A DNA stretch of 47,682 nt from UBA1715 sp036752345 (GTDB lineage: Bacteria; Bacteroidota; Bacteroidia; Bacteroidales; UBA1715): contig DAIOSV010000010.1 of the NCBI GenBank assembly GCA_036752345.1, positions 1-47,682 of the forward strand, read 5' to 3'. Position numbers and translations under genes: made by a program. Below the pieces are notes generated by a model. The model was not told where the DNA came from, made no database searches, and was given only the letters and a program-made list of their open reading frames with translations. Positions within the stretch are counted from its first letter, which is position 1; every line of letters starts with the position of its first letter. Below are positions 7,498 to 17,507 of this stretch, piece after piece.

Positions 7498-10400
7498 TTA
7501 GTTTAACTTAATTTCTACTGGAAAATCTTGCATTCGTTTGAAAAACGCATCTTCTAGTTGTATCCGCTGCGTTTCGGTTTTTAATTCACTGTGAATTGTG
7601 TTATTTGTTATATAGAACGAAATTGGCGTCCCATTATTTGATTTCCCCACCCATTTTTCTAAAGATTCTATAAATTCATTCGTAATATCGTCAACTTTTA
7701 TTTTAATAAGAACGTTATTTAGCTTGTTTATCATGTTTTTAGCCGACTGAATATCATCAACTACATATTCCAATTTGTCATTGGGCCCTGGTTTTGATGA
7801 CCAACGATTTCCCAAGTGGCCGGTGAGTACAATGACTTCATTTTCTTTGAAATTTCGCTCTTTAAAAATGGTGTATATACTTGCACGCCTTGATTCGTCT
7901 TTTTGTCCCCAAAGTACGAAATCATGCTGGCTGGTGAAGTCGGTCATGTTAAATGAGGCCATGGGGGTACCATTCTTCGTCATTCTGAATTTTATGTTAC
8001 TAATCATCCCCATGAATTTTATTTCTTTTCCAATTAAATTTTTGTGGATACCCAATTCGTCAATATCACTTAATTGAAGTTTCCCTAATCCTTTAAGAAG
8101 AAACTGGTACTTCTCTAGTGGATGTGAAGATAAGTAAATTCCGATTAAGTCACATTCTTTTTGTAACAAAATCATTGGGTCAATTTTAATCGGTTTAGGA
8201 GTATCAGGATGTCCCACGTCTATTTGTTCGTCACCAAAGAGTGACATCATAGACGAATCAGTTTTCTTGTGTGATGACGCTGAATAGTTTGCAAGAACGT
8301 CAATGAATAGCGACCCGTTATCTGATGGGCTAATGAACGTTTCTCTTGGAAGGCCAAAACAATCAAGTCCGCCGCTGTATGTGAGCAATTCAAAATCTTT
8401 GCTAGTGAGCGAAACTCTCTTTGCTAAGTCAAACACATCTTTGTATTTGCCATTGTTCTCTCGTTCATTAATGATACTGAGAGAAACTGTTTCTCCAAAT
8501 CCTTTGATTGCCTTTAATCCAAAGTGGATGTCTTCTTTTTCGTTTACTGAGAACGAAAGTTCACTATCGTTCACACTCGGACACAATACGTTTACTCCCA
8601 TGCTTTTGCATTCGCCCATAAACTTTGCAACATCAGTTGGGGTGTCCATGCTATTTGAGAGCAAACTTGCCATGTATTCTGCCGGATAGTGTGCTTTTAA
8701 GTATGCCGTTTGGTAGGATACCCATGCATAGCAAGCCGCATGGGATTTGTTGAATGCGTATGAGGCGAACTTTTTCCATTCGTCCCAAATATCATTCAAA
8801 ATCTTTGTAATTTCTGCTTCCGACTTACCGGTATTTTTGCATTGTTTGGCAATACCTTGCTTCATGAATTTGCCGTAGAGTTCCTCCATTTTTGCAATTT
8901 GCTTTTTACCCATTGCTTTACGGAGAGTATCTGATTCGCCACGGGTAAAATCTGCAATTTCTCGTGAGAGAAGCATCACCTGTTCTTGATATACGGTTAT
9001 ACCATACGTATCCTTTAAATATTTTTCCATGCAAGGCAACACGTATTTTATTTGCTCTTTGCCTTGTTTTCTATTGATGAACGATGGTATGTTGTCCATT
9101 GGTCCCGGACGATAGAGGGCGTTCATGGCTATCAAGTCGCCGATTACGTTTGGCTTAAGTTCCTTTAGGTATTTTTGCATTCCCGGCGATTCAAACTGAA
9201 ACACGCCAACGGTTTGTCCGGCACAATACAATTTGTATGTCAGTTCATCGTCAATAGAAATAGTATCAATGTCAAGGTCTATTCCGGTATGTCGTTTCAC
9301 GTTTTTTACCGCCTCTTTTATAATAGAAAGGGTCTTAAGTCCGAGAAAGTCCATCTTTATAAGACCCACTGTTTCTATCACGTGGCCATCGTATTGCGTT
9401 ACCGGCACGCGTGTTTTCGATGCCTTGTCTTCAACCGTGGCAATTGGAGCGTAGTTCGTTAGGTCGTCAGCTCCAATAATCACACCGCAAGCGTGGATAC
9501 CTACTTGCCGATTGGTATCTTCCAATTCTTCAGCATATGTAAGCATGGAAGCAATATTTTCGTCGGGACCTTCGTGCATTGACTTCAATTCAGGTACGTA
9601 CTTGAAGCAGTTTTTCATATTCACTTTTGGCTTCTTGTCCGGAACTTTTCCATCAACAGCCATGAGCGCACTATCCTCAAAATCTTTTTCGGGAATAAGG
9701 CTTTTAATGTCTTTTACGGTTGTAAGAGGTATTTTTTGTATTCGGCTTACATCTTGTATGGCAGATTTTGTGGCCATAGTGCCATAGGTAATGATGTGCG
9801 CAACTTTTTCTTTTCCGTATTTTTCGGTCACCCAATCCAAAACCTTACCACGACCTTCGTCGTCAAAGTCCACGTCAATATCGGGGAGAGAGATACGGTC
9901 GGGGTTAAGGAAACGTTCGAACAGCAAGTCGTACTTGAGTGGGTCGAGGTCGGTAATGCGGAGACAATAGGCGACAACGGAGCCCGCAGCTGAACCACGT
10001 CCGGGTCCTACGGAGACGCCTAATTCTTCACGAGCGCCTCTAATGTAGTCTTGCACAATCAAGAAATAACCGGGAAAACCCATGGCTTTCATGGTGTGCA
10101 ATTCAAAGTTGATGCGATCGGTTTGGTCGTCGGTAAGGACCTCGCCATATCGTTTTTTTGCACCATCCCATGCGAGTTTTGCCAAATAGTCGGCTTCCAA
10201 TTTTATACGATACAATTTTTCATAGCCACCCAGTTTTTCAATTTTCTTGTGAGCTTCTTCTTCTGAAAGAATTACCGTGCCTTTATAGTCTTGAGTAAAC
10301 TCATCAAACAATTGTTTTTCGGAGACTTTCTTTTTGTATTCTTCAACAGTTCCAAATTCTTTTGGAATGTCGAAAATTGGCATAATAGGACCGGAATCAA

Positions 10401-11403
10401 TAGAGTATGTTTCTACCTTAGAAACAATTTCTTGGGTGTTTAGCAAGGCATCGGGAATGTCGCCAAAAATCTCTTCCATTTCTTCGGGTGACTTTAGCCA
10501 TTCTTGTTTGGTGTAGTGCATACGATTTGGACTGTCGAAATCCGAGCCGGTACTTAGGCAAATAAGTCTGTCGTGCGCTTCGCCATGTTCTTCTTCGACA
10601 AAGTGAACATCGTTGGTTGCAATTATTTTGGTGTGAGTTTTTTTTGCAAGTTCCAACAATACCTTGTTTACTTTTTCTTGTTTAAGATAGGTGTCGGTTG
10701 CTGCATTGGGTTTATTTGTTTTATGCCGTTGCAGTTCTATGTAATAATCGTCTCCAAATATTTCTTTGAACCAAAGAATTGTTTTTTCTGCCTCGTCAAT
10801 CTTCCCTTCCATAATGTGTTGGGGAACTTCTCCTCCCAAACAAGCCGAACTGACTATAAGTCCTTCGTGATATTGTTTAAGCACATTTTTGTCAATACGT
10901 GGGGAATCATAGAATCCATCGGTGAATCCAATAGATGAGAGTTTGCAAAGATTGCGATAGCCTTGAAAGTTTTTTGCCAAGAGAATAAGGTGCCACCCAC
11001 TTCGGTCAACAATGCGTTCTTTTCCTCTTTCAACGGAAAATTCTTTTACATCTTTGTCTTGGTCGTAAAGCGTTCTGCGGGCGCAATATGCTTCTATACC
11101 GATAATAGGTTTGAAAATTGTTTGTTTTAGTCTTTCAATTTCTTTAGAGGCATTTGCTTTTTCTTCATCGGTAGCATCTCCTTTTTTTAGAATACCCTCT
11201 TGTTCTTTGATTTTCCCTTTTGTTTTGTCATTGACTTTTCCAACATAATCCATAAAATCTTTGATGCCGTACATGTTGCCATGGTCGGTCAAAGCAAGAG
11301 AATACATGCCGTCGCGCATAGCTTTATCTACTAAGTCGGGAACTTTTGACATTCCATCAAGAATAGAATAGTGCGAGTGAACATGTAAGTGTGTGAATTT
11401 CAT
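7498..11403 (-). CDS. dnaE: DNA polymerase III subunit alpha
   Basis: The 1301-residue replicative polymerase starts with a PHP domain (FTHLHVHSHYS, residues 3-13; LTDHGN, 38-43; NDVHF). The C-family polymerase core follows, with catalytic Asp510 and Asp512 in LPDIDVDFDD and Asp685 in KMDFLGLKTL. The tandem HhH region and a C-terminal OB fold (about residues 1130-1210, IGKEIKFMGMISNIKF) close the protein. The PHP domain keeps several metal-binding His residues, so it may be active or structural. A charged Lys/Glu-rich insertion sits at about 55-97. The protein is longer than E. coli DnaE (1160 aa from memory). It is encoded upstream of trxA. The 168-bp leader region holds three DnaA-box-like sites. 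Confidence 0.97.
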   Translation of the reverse strand: MKFTHLHVHSHYSILDGMSKVPDLVDKAMRDGMYSLALTDHGNMYGIKDFMDYVGKVNDKTKGKIKEQEGILKKGDATDEEKANASKEIERLKQTIFKPIIGIEAYCARRTLYDQDKDVKEFSVERGKERIVDRSGWHLILLAKNFQGYRNLCKLSSIGFTDGFYDSPRIDKNVLKQYHEGLIVSSACLGGEVPQHIMEGKIDEAEKTILWFKEIFGDDYYIELQRHKTNKPNAATDTYLKQEKVNKVLLELAKKTHTKIIATNDVHFVEEEHGEAHDRLICLSTGSDFDSPNRMHYTKQEWLKSPEEMEEIFGDIPDALLNTQEIVSKVETYSIDSGPIMPIFDIPKEFGTVEEYKKKVSEKQLFDEFTQDYKGTVILSEEEAHKKIEKLGGYEKLYRIKLEADYLAKLAWDGAKKRYGEVLTDDQTDRINFELHTMKAMGFPGYFLIVQDYIRGAREELGVSVGPGRGSAAGSVVAYCLRITDLDPLKYDLLFERFLNPDRISLPDIDVDFDDEGRGKVLDWVTEKYGKEKVAHIITYGTMATKSAIQDVSRIQKIPLTTVKDIKSLIPEKDFEDSALMAVDGKVPDKKPKVNMKNCFKYVPELKSMHEGPDENIASMLTYAEELEDTNRQVGIHACGVIIGADDLTNYAPIATVEDKASKTRVPVTQYDGHVIETVGLIKMDFLGLKTLSIIKEAVKNVKRHTGIDLDIDTISIDDELTYKLYCAGQTVGVFQFESPGMQKYLKELKPNVIGDLIAMNALYRPGPMDNIPSFINRKQGKEQIKYVLPCMEKYLKDTYGITVYQEQVMLLSREIADFTRGESDTLRKAMGKKQIAKMEELYGKFMKQGIAKQCKNTGKSEAEITKILNDIWDEWKKFASYAFNKSHAACYAWVSYQTAYLKAHYPAEYMASLLSNSMDTPTDVAKFMGECKSMGVNVLCPSVNDSELSFSVNEKEDIHFGLKAIKGFGETVSLSIINERENNGKYKDVFDLAKRVSLTSKDFELLTYSGGLDCFGLPRETFISPSDNGSLFIDVLANYSASSHKKTDSSMMSLFGDEQIDVGHPDTPKPIKIDPMILLQKECDLIGIYLSSHPLEKYQFLLKGLGKLQLSDIDELGIHKNLIGKEIKFMGMISNIKFRMTKNGTPMASFNMTDFTSQHDFVLWGQKDESRRASIYTIFKERNFKENEVIVLTGHLGNRWSSKPGPNDKLEYVVDDIQSAKNMINKLNNVLIKIKVDDITNEFIESLEKWVGKSNNGTPISFYITNNTIHSELKTETQRIQLEDAFFKRMQDFPVEIKLN

Positions 11404-11502
11404 TTTTTTCCTCTTGTTTTAAGTCTGTTTAGATGTATTGTTGTTATTTATTAGGGTATCACCTTAGCAAATTAAGCTAAAATAATTATCAAAAAAAATG
11501 GA

Positions 11503-11560
11503 TGTTGATAAGATTTAAAAACAACACAGAACAAGTGGATAATTTATTCTATGTGAATAA
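11503..11560 (-). promoter_or_regulatory. Cluster of three DnaA-box-like sites upstream of dnaE
   Basis: On the minus strand the sequence holds TTATTCACA (11552-11560, exact TTATNCACA), TTATCCACT (11534-11542, one mismatch) and TTATCAACA (11503-11511, one mismatch), all in the same orientation. An AT-rich stretch follows at about 11470-11500. This could be DnaA control of dnaE or part of a replication origin. Chance occurrence in AT-rich DNA is possible. No convincing TAnnTTTG box was seen in this 168-bp gap. Confidence 0.35.
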
Positions 11561-11571
11561 ATTGAGTGTGT

Positions 11572-12306
11572 TTATTGTTCCGTGTATTGAATATTGCAAA
11601 GGCACAAACCACAAGCAGGGATAGACATGCCAGCCATTTGGCGATTTTTGCTTTCAATAATGGCAGAAAAATCAGCAAGCGAAATTTTGTTTTGCCCCAC
11701 GTCGAGCATTGTGCCTACAATGGAACGAACCATGTTGCGCAAAAAGCGATTCGCGGTAATGGTGAAAATAAGTTTTTTGCCTTTTTGTTCCCATTGTGCA
11801 AAAGTAATTGTGCAAATATTGTTGTTCACGTCGGTGTGGAGTTTGCTGAAACTGGTAAAATCTTGTGTGCCAATAAGTAGTTTGCATGCATTGTTCATGC
11901 TCTCAATATTCAAATTGAGAGGAAAATAATATTCAGTTTCGAGTGCAAACGGATTTTTTTCTTGGGTAATAGTGTATGTGTATGTTCGTGAAGTAGCAGA
12001 GAACCTAGCATGCATGGTATCATCTACGGGTTTAATATCGAATACCACAATGTCGGGAGGCAACATTCGGTTTAACTTATAACAAAGGTCGGTGGTTGCA
12101 ATTTCTTTGTCGGTTTCAAAGTGTGCAAAATAGTTTGCTGCGTGAACACCCGAATCGGTTCTTCCGGCGCCTACTACCGATGTTTCTTCTTGCAAAAGTT
12201 GCTGCAACACTTGTGTAACAACACCCTGTATGGTAGTTGCGTTTGGCTGTATTTGCCATCCGGAAAAGCGAGTTCCATTATATGCTAGATGAATAAAGTA
12301 TCTCAT
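11572..12306 (-). CDS. truA: tRNA pseudouridine(38-40) synthase TruA
   Basis: The 244-residue enzyme isomerises uridines 38-40 in the anticodon arm of many tRNAs. The catalytic Asp is residue 51 in GAGRTDSGVHA (46-56), the family signature. The N-terminus RYFIHLAYNGTRFSGWQIQP is typical, and FTITANRFLRNMVRSIVG is the conserved second-half motif. The length fits the family. The gene is divergent from the SNF2 helicase gene. A TAnnTTTG box lies only 8 bp before the start codon, so the mRNA leader is probably a few bases at most. Confidence 0.96.
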   Translation of the reverse strand: MRYFIHLAYNGTRFSGWQIQPNATTIQGVVTQVLQQLLQEETSVVGAGRTDSGVHAANYFAHFETDKEIATTDLCYKLNRMLPPDIVVFDIKPVDDTMHARFSATSRTYTYTITQEKNPFALETEYYFPLNLNIESMNNACKLLIGTQDFTSFSKLHTDVNNNICTITFAQWEQKGKKLIFTITANRFLRNMVRSIVGTMLDVGQNKISLADFSAIIESKNRQMAGMSIPACGLCLCNIQYTEQ

Positions 12307-12314
12307 TTCGTTTG

Positions 12315-12322
12315 CAAAAATA
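12315..12322 (-). promoter_or_regulatory. -7 promoter box of truA
   Basis: The minus strand reads TATTTTTG, a full TAnnTTTG match, ending 8 bases before the truA ATG. This would give a nearly leaderless transcript. No clear -33 partner is visible. Confidence 0.4.
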
Positions 12323-12396
12323 CATTACAATTTCTGCCTTTTTGCATTTTGTTGAAAAAATCAAATTTGTCTTTTTTTTATTTCAATCAAAAGTTT

Positions 12397-12404
12397 TACT
12401 TTTG
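12397..12404 (+). promoter_or_regulatory. -7 promoter box of the SNF2 helicase gene
   Basis: TACTTTTG fully matches TAnnTTTG and ends 16 bases before the chosen ATG at 12421. It supports that start over the upstream in-frame ATG at 12289, which would lie before the promoter and inside truA. Confidence 0.5.
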
Positions 12405-12420
12405 TCTCTTGCAAAGTCTT

Positions 12421-15330
12421 ATGGAATTTCAATTCGCGTTAATATTACAAGAGACTGACTCTTTAGGTTGGATATTGTCTTCTTTCGAAATCATGAAGGA
12501 GGAGGGAAGAGTGTTTTTTCAAATCTCGGAATACTTAACTCCCGAAACCAATAAAAAATATTTAGCACCTCATGAGAAAAAAATTGTAGATCTTTTAGCA
12601 AATTGTGAGGAAAGTGCTTTGTATCAGCGTTATAATTCTAATCCGAAAGAAGTAGCTACGGTAAAGAAGTTGGTGCATAAAAAAGATGAACTCAAGGAAT
12701 TCCTTTTTAAAATTAAAGAACGAGACAAACGTTTGCCCGACAAGGACAAACATTTTGATAATATAATTCGACCATACGTTGAAAAGAATCTGGCAGAAGC
12801 ATTCTTGTTGGCTCGTAAACATAATGTTCCTATTTACAATAAAGTGGTAGGGGCAAATTTTTACCCTGAAGACAAAGTTGACGTATGTGAAAAGAATCCG
12901 GAAGTAACATTTTTGTTTAATAAGGTTCCTAATGGCTTGGAGCGTGGCGTGCGAGTTGTGATTGGTTCGGAGGAATTGAAATTATACAAACAGCCATACG
13001 TGGTCTTGTCTAATTCGCCGAGTGTCATCAAAATAGGCAAAACGTTCTATCATTTTCCAAACATTGATGCAAGCAAACTCCAGATTTATTTTTCTGTAGA
13101 AAAACCCGTAACAAGCCAGGCGTACTTGCAGCAAATGTTTGATGGCTTTGTTTTGAATTGTATACGAAACTATAAAGTAGCAGTAAAAGGCTTCGAACTG
13201 GTTGATGAGTGCATTAAGCCAGCAATTTCGGCTAATGTAATCCGAAATACAAAAGGCGTTGCAAACATTGAGTTCGTATTTACATATAAATCATGGCAGT
13301 TTACCGATTTATTTAATGCTCGTGAGTTTGAAGTTGACTACAAATGGATAGGCGGAAATGCCCACTACACACGATTGTTGCGCAACAAGGTTTTTGAGCA
13401 AATGTTTGTGGCCGACATTACCGATGCCGGATTGGTCGAGGAAAATGGGTTATGGCACTTGGCGAATGTTGAAGGAGACGATTATTTTGCGCTTTTGCAA
13501 TGGATACAAACCAATAAGCAATTGCTTGAGACATATAAAGTTGAGGTCTTCAACGAATCAGATCAGAAAATTCAAAATTTGCAAGCAAAACTCGAAATGG
13601 AAGTCCATTCCGATTCTATAGATTGGTTCGATGTACATGCAGTAATTATTTTTGGCGAATATAAAATTCCGTTCAAAAAACTGAGGAAAAATATTTTGAA
13701 CGAAGATCCTGTGGTGCAATTGCCTAATAATCAAATAGGCATAATACCAACGGAGTGGTTCGCGAAATATAAAGAATTGTTCCTTTTCTCTTCCAAAAAC
13801 GGAAGTCAGGATTATTTCTCAGTTCGCTCTGTTCATTATAAGACAATACAACGCTTGCCGGTAAAATTGTCTGATGCATTGAAAACCAGGCTACTGCATA
13901 TAGAAACCAACGGCTTAAAAGACAATGAGGTTCCTGCGGAAATCAATGCACAATTGCGTCCATATCAGGTGGAAGGCTATCGTTGGCTTTGCTTTTTGAA
14001 TGCAAACAATTTTGGTGGTTGCTTGGCCGATGATATGGGATTGGGAAAGACGTTGCAAACTATTGCACTTATTCAAAAGGTATTGAACAATCAAAAAGAA
14101 GCGGGTCAGCATAAACCGAATTTGATTGTTTCACCGGCATCTATTGTCTATAACTGGTATAATGAGTTTGAAAAATTTGCGCCGTCAATCAAGGTGTTTA
14201 AATACATAGGAAATGAACGAAATAGGGAATTCTCATATTTCGACAATTACGATGTAATATTGACAACCTATGGCTTGTTGCGTAACGACATTAGTAGTTT
14301 TGAAAAATATCAATTTTACTATATCGTGCTCGACGAAAGTCAAATGGTAAAAAACCCCGGCTCAAAAATATATAGCAGCGTGCTTAAATTGCAGTCCGAT
14401 AGGAAGTTACTACTTACCGGAACGCCAATAGAGAATACGTTGATAGATTTGTGGACACAATTGAATTTTGTGAACCGCGATATGTTGGGGAGCTTGAAAT
14501 TCTTCAAGGATTATTTTGTGAAAGGCATTGAGCGTCAAGATGAAAATGTAGCAACGCAACTGCGAAGAATTATAAAACCATTTATTTTCAGACGTGAAAA
14601 ACAAGAGGTTGCAAACGATTTACCACCATTGACCGAGCAGGTTCGTTATTGTAAAATGTCGGAACCTCAAGCAAAATTGTATGAAACTGAAAAATCGAAG
14701 GTTCGCAATATGATTTTTGAGTCAATTGAGCAGGAAACGTTCCAAAAAGCTACCATAAACGTATTACAAGCACTTATGCGATTGCGATTGTTGGCTAATC
14801 ACCCGCAATTGGTACAAGGCACGCACGGTAGTTCCGGAAAGTTTGATGAGGTTTTGCGTATGTTGCCCAATATTATTCACCATCATAAGGTGTTAATATT
14901 CTCATCATTTGTCCGTCACCTGGATTTGTTCAAGGAGCATTTTAAGAAAGAAGGCTTAAAATATGCGTATTTGGTTGGAAGTACATCCAATCGTGAAGAA
15001 GTTATCCGAAAATTCCAGGAAGACGAGGATTGTAAATTGTTTTTAATCTCAATAAAGGCCGGTGGCGTTGGTTTGAATCTTACGCAAGCCGATTACGTTT
15101 TTATCCTAGATCCATGGTGGAACCCGGCGGTTGAAAATCAGGCGGTAAGCCGTGCTCACCGTATTGGGCAGACCAACAATGTGACCGTCTATCGGTTTAT
15201 TTCAGAAAACACCATTGAGGAGAAAATCCAAAAGTTGCAACAACGAAAAACAATGCTAGTTTCGAGCTTTGTCCCCGATGAACACACCATACCTTTCTCA
15301 CAAGAAGAAATTTCATATTTGGTAGAGTAG
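12421..15330 (+). CDS. SNF2-family DEAD/DEAH-box helicase (Swi2/Snf2-like ATPase)
   Basis: The 969-residue protein has an N-terminal half of about 500 residues without a recognised motif. A SNF2 ATPase follows: Walker A DDMGLGKTLQTIA near residue 537, the DEAH-box equivalent LDESQ near 637, and LLTGTPIENTLIDLW. The helicase C lobe has LIFSSFVRHLDLF, IKAGGVGLNLTQADYV, DPWWNPAVENQA and SRAHRIGQT. Such proteins use ATP to move along double-stranded DNA or remodel protein-DNA complexes. The bacterial relatives are largely uncharacterised. The start is Met at 12421, because the 44 residues encoded upstream overlap truA and precede the TACTTTTG box. It does not sit in a recognisable restriction or defence cluster. 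Confidence 0.92.
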   Translation: MEFQFALILQETDSLGWILSSFEIMKEEGRVFFQISEYLTPETNKKYLAPHEKKIVDLLANCEESALYQRYNSNPKEVATVKKLVHKKDELKEFLFKIKERDKRLPDKDKHFDNIIRPYVEKNLAEAFLLARKHNVPIYNKVVGANFYPEDKVDVCEKNPEVTFLFNKVPNGLERGVRVVIGSEELKLYKQPYVVLSNSPSVIKIGKTFYHFPNIDASKLQIYFSVEKPVTSQAYLQQMFDGFVLNCIRNYKVAVKGFELVDECIKPAISANVIRNTKGVANIEFVFTYKSWQFTDLFNAREFEVDYKWIGGNAHYTRLLRNKVFEQMFVADITDAGLVEENGLWHLANVEGDDYFALLQWIQTNKQLLETYKVEVFNESDQKIQNLQAKLEMEVHSDSIDWFDVHAVIIFGEYKIPFKKLRKNILNEDPVVQLPNNQIGIIPTEWFAKYKELFLFSSKNGSQDYFSVRSVHYKTIQRLPVKLSDALKTRLLHIETNGLKDNEVPAEINAQLRPYQVEGYRWLCFLNANNFGGCLADDMGLGKTLQTIALIQKVLNNQKEAGQHKPNLIVSPASIVYNWYNEFEKFAPSIKVFKYIGNERNREFSYFDNYDVILTTYGLLRNDISSFEKYQFYYIVLDESQMVKNPGSKIYSSVLKLQSDRKLLLTGTPIENTLIDLWTQLNFVNRDMLGSLKFFKDYFVKGIERQDENVATQLRRIIKPFIFRREKQEVANDLPPLTEQVRYCKMSEPQAKLYETEKSKVRNMIFESIEQETFQKATINVLQALMRLRLLANHPQLVQGTHGSSGKFDEVLRMLPNIIHHHKVLIFSSFVRHLDLFKEHFKKEGLKYAYLVGSTSNREEVIRKFQEDEDCKLFLISIKAGGVGLNLTQADYVFILDPWWNPAVENQAVSRAHRIGQTNNVTVYRFISENTIEEKIQKLQQRKTMLVSSFVPDEHTIPFSQEEISYLVE

Positions 15331-15451
15331 TTGATAACTTATCTATGTATCAAAAGAATTCAGGTACATAAAGGGTTTACTGCTTTTGCAAAATGTTTGC
15401 AATTTGTTTAAAAGTTGTTTATATTGCGCAGAATTTCTTATGTTAGGTGTA

Positions 15452-17437
15452 ATGAAAAAATGGTTGGCTTGTTTTTTTGTCATCTTGGTGGGTTTGTGTG
15501 AACCGATGGGGCTCTACGCGCAGATTGATTCTGCGAGAATTGCTCAAAAAGTTCGCCATATTCCGTTTTGGAATTCACGTGACGTAAAAAAACTCGCAGC
15601 TACACTTTCAAAAGATTGTGAAACCGACGAAGAAACTGTTTTCGCTTTTTCTTATTGGATTTGTAAAAATATTCGGTTTGATTATCCGGAATATGAGAAA
15701 CGTCGTGCCGAAAATAAATCAATCAAAAAAATATTACGTACACACAAAGCACTATCCGATGGGTATTCAAAACTGTTCGTTGAATTGTGTGATGCGCAAA
15801 ATATACCTGCTATATACGTGCCGGGATACATAAAAGATTACGACTATATGCCGGGCGACACGTTGTATAGAGCTGAATACGCGTGGACCATTGTCATGCT
15901 TTCCGGTAAATGGTACGTTATGGATTTAACAGCAGCTTCGTGTAAAATAATAGCAGCGGTAAATCCTCTCTCTCGTGTGTCTTGGGCATTGCTACGAATT
16001 CCATATGCGTCTCATTTAAAGGCTGTTATGAGCTATGATCCGCAATATTTATATATCGATCCGACTAAAAATCTGTCACGACTAATACCTGTTTCTGATA
16101 TGTTTCAATTGGTGCAGAATCCTATGCCAATGTCATCCTTTATGATGAGCGATTCGCTCGTACATGCTTATTTGGCGGCAAATCTGGAAAAAGATGAACA
16201 AAACGAACAGTTATTACATTTTAATGGTTTGCCTCAAGCTCAAAAAAATATATTGCTTATAGAAGAATGTAAAAAACAAAACCCAATAAATTACTATACA
16301 CAAGGGTTGTATTATTACTATAATTTGAAAGAATTCTACAACTCCTATTACATCGCAGAAAAAGGGAAGATTTTTGCTCCATTGGAGGAATCGGAAAAAG
16401 CATTAGAATATGCAAAAACGGCAAATTCTCTATTCCTAAAGGCAACGGAAAATAACAACAAAGAATTTTCAAAAAAAGAGGCAAAAAGTGAATATTGGAG
16501 AAGCAATCTTATAGAATCAAACAAGGTACTTTCTTCTAGTTTGTCATTGCAAATTAAAGTAAATCAGCAGCAAGTTCGCTCGGTGGCAACGGTAACCGGA
16601 GAAGAAAAGAATATCCAATCATACATTGCAAAATATCAAAATAAGTATGCTTTGCGTGATATTGTTGATTTACCACGTCCTATGATTCAAAATAACGAAA
16701 GCAAAAAAGAAGGTGAAGCATTATTAGCCGAAAGCAAAGCTGCTATTGCACGAAGTCAATCTTATTTGCAAGAATACAACTCTTTGTTATTAGGATTAGG
16801 AAAATCGACTATGGATTCGTCCTATGAGCAACAACAAAAGGCTTCAAAACTATGTAATGAAGAATTATCAAGCCTTTCACGTTATTTAGACAGAAAGGAA
16901 AATAATTTATCATTGGTGTATTATTCCGACAAATATGTGTTTAAACGAGGATATTTTAAGGCTTTTGAAAAAGTGGGTAATATCAACGAGTCATTTACCG
17001 ATCCGTTGGTTGATTTGATGGTAGAACGTGAACCTCAAGTGTTTCAACTAATTCAAAATTACGTGACAGAAATATCCACAGCTTTGAATTTGTTGAAATC
17101 GGCAAAAAGTAAATTGTCAATAGACTACGGCGAAGATGATTTGTATGAAAAGACGGCATTGGCATTTAATGCTCAGTTGCAAAAAATTTCAACCCAAATG
17201 TCTGATATTGCTCAATTTAATGAGAAATTGACTTCTTGTCTCGATAATGACGTCTCAATTTATCAAGATATTGTGAAAATGTTACAAAATGATAATTCAA
17301 TGGAAAATCGTCGTCATAAGGAATACATGGATTATCGAAAAAGTATTAAACAGGCTGAAAATGATAAGATTAGATATTACCAAGAGGTAATTAAAGGATA
17401 TCAAAAACTGATAAGCAAAGCTGTGAATGGGAAATAG
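15452..17437 (+). CDS. Secreted transglutaminase-like protein with degenerate catalytic triad
   Basis: The 661-residue protein begins with a signal peptide (MKKWLACFFVILVGLCEPMG, then LYAQ). The start at 15452 is chosen because the residues encoded upstream from 15386 break the signal-peptide pattern. Residues about 60-160 fit the transglutaminase-like fold: ETVFAFSYWICKNIRFDY, then HKALSDGYSKLFVELC, NIPAIYVPGY and AEYAWTIVM followed by GKWYVMDLT. The catalytic Cys position reads Ser102 and the His position reads Tyr143, while Asp158 is kept. Peptidase or transglutaminase activity is therefore unlikely. The rest is charged and mostly helical, with possible coiled coil near 555-661. It precedes two paralogous exported proteins on the same strand. 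The function is unknown. Confidence 0.72.
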   Translation: MKKWLACFFVILVGLCEPMGLYAQIDSARIAQKVRHIPFWNSRDVKKLAATLSKDCETDEETVFAFSYWICKNIRFDYPEYEKRRAENKSIKKILRTHKALSDGYSKLFVELCDAQNIPAIYVPGYIKDYDYMPGDTLYRAEYAWTIVMLSGKWYVMDLTAASCKIIAAVNPLSRVSWALLRIPYASHLKAVMSYDPQYLYIDPTKNLSRLIPVSDMFQLVQNPMPMSSFMMSDSLVHAYLAANLEKDEQNEQLLHFNGLPQAQKNILLIEECKKQNPINYYTQGLYYYYNLKEFYNSYYIAEKGKIFAPLEESEKALEYAKTANSLFLKATENNNKEFSKKEAKSEYWRSNLIESNKVLSSSLSLQIKVNQQQVRSVATVTGEEKNIQSYIAKYQNKYALRDIVDLPRPMIQNNESKKEGEALLAESKAAIARSQSYLQEYNSLLLGLGKSTMDSSYEQQQKASKLCNEELSSLSRYLDRKENNLSLVYYSDKYVFKRGYFKAFEKVGNINESFTDPLVDLMVEREPQVFQLIQNYVTEISTALNLLKSAKSKLSIDYGEDDLYEKTALAFNAQLQKISTQMSDIAQFNEKLTSCLDNDVSIYQDIVKMLQNDNSMENRRHKEYMDYRKSIKQAENDKIRYYQEVIKGYQKLISKAVNGK

Positions 17438-17507
17438 AAGTGAGAAAAGCATAGTAACATTTGCGAAGCACTGATATTTATTGTATCTTAGCATAAAATT
17501 AATTAAA

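Noticed and set aside
12289..12420. Upstream in-frame extension of the SNF2 helicase
   Set aside because: It overlaps truA and precedes the TACTTTTG promoter box. The residues do not resemble the protein's start.
15331..15353. TTGATA/TATCAA inverted repeat after the SNF2 gene as a terminator
   Set aside because: The stem is only 6 bp and AT-rich, and it is not followed by a T-run.
15386..15451. Upstream in-frame extension of the transglutaminase-like protein
   Set aside because: It would place 22 residues before a well-formed signal peptide that begins at 15452.
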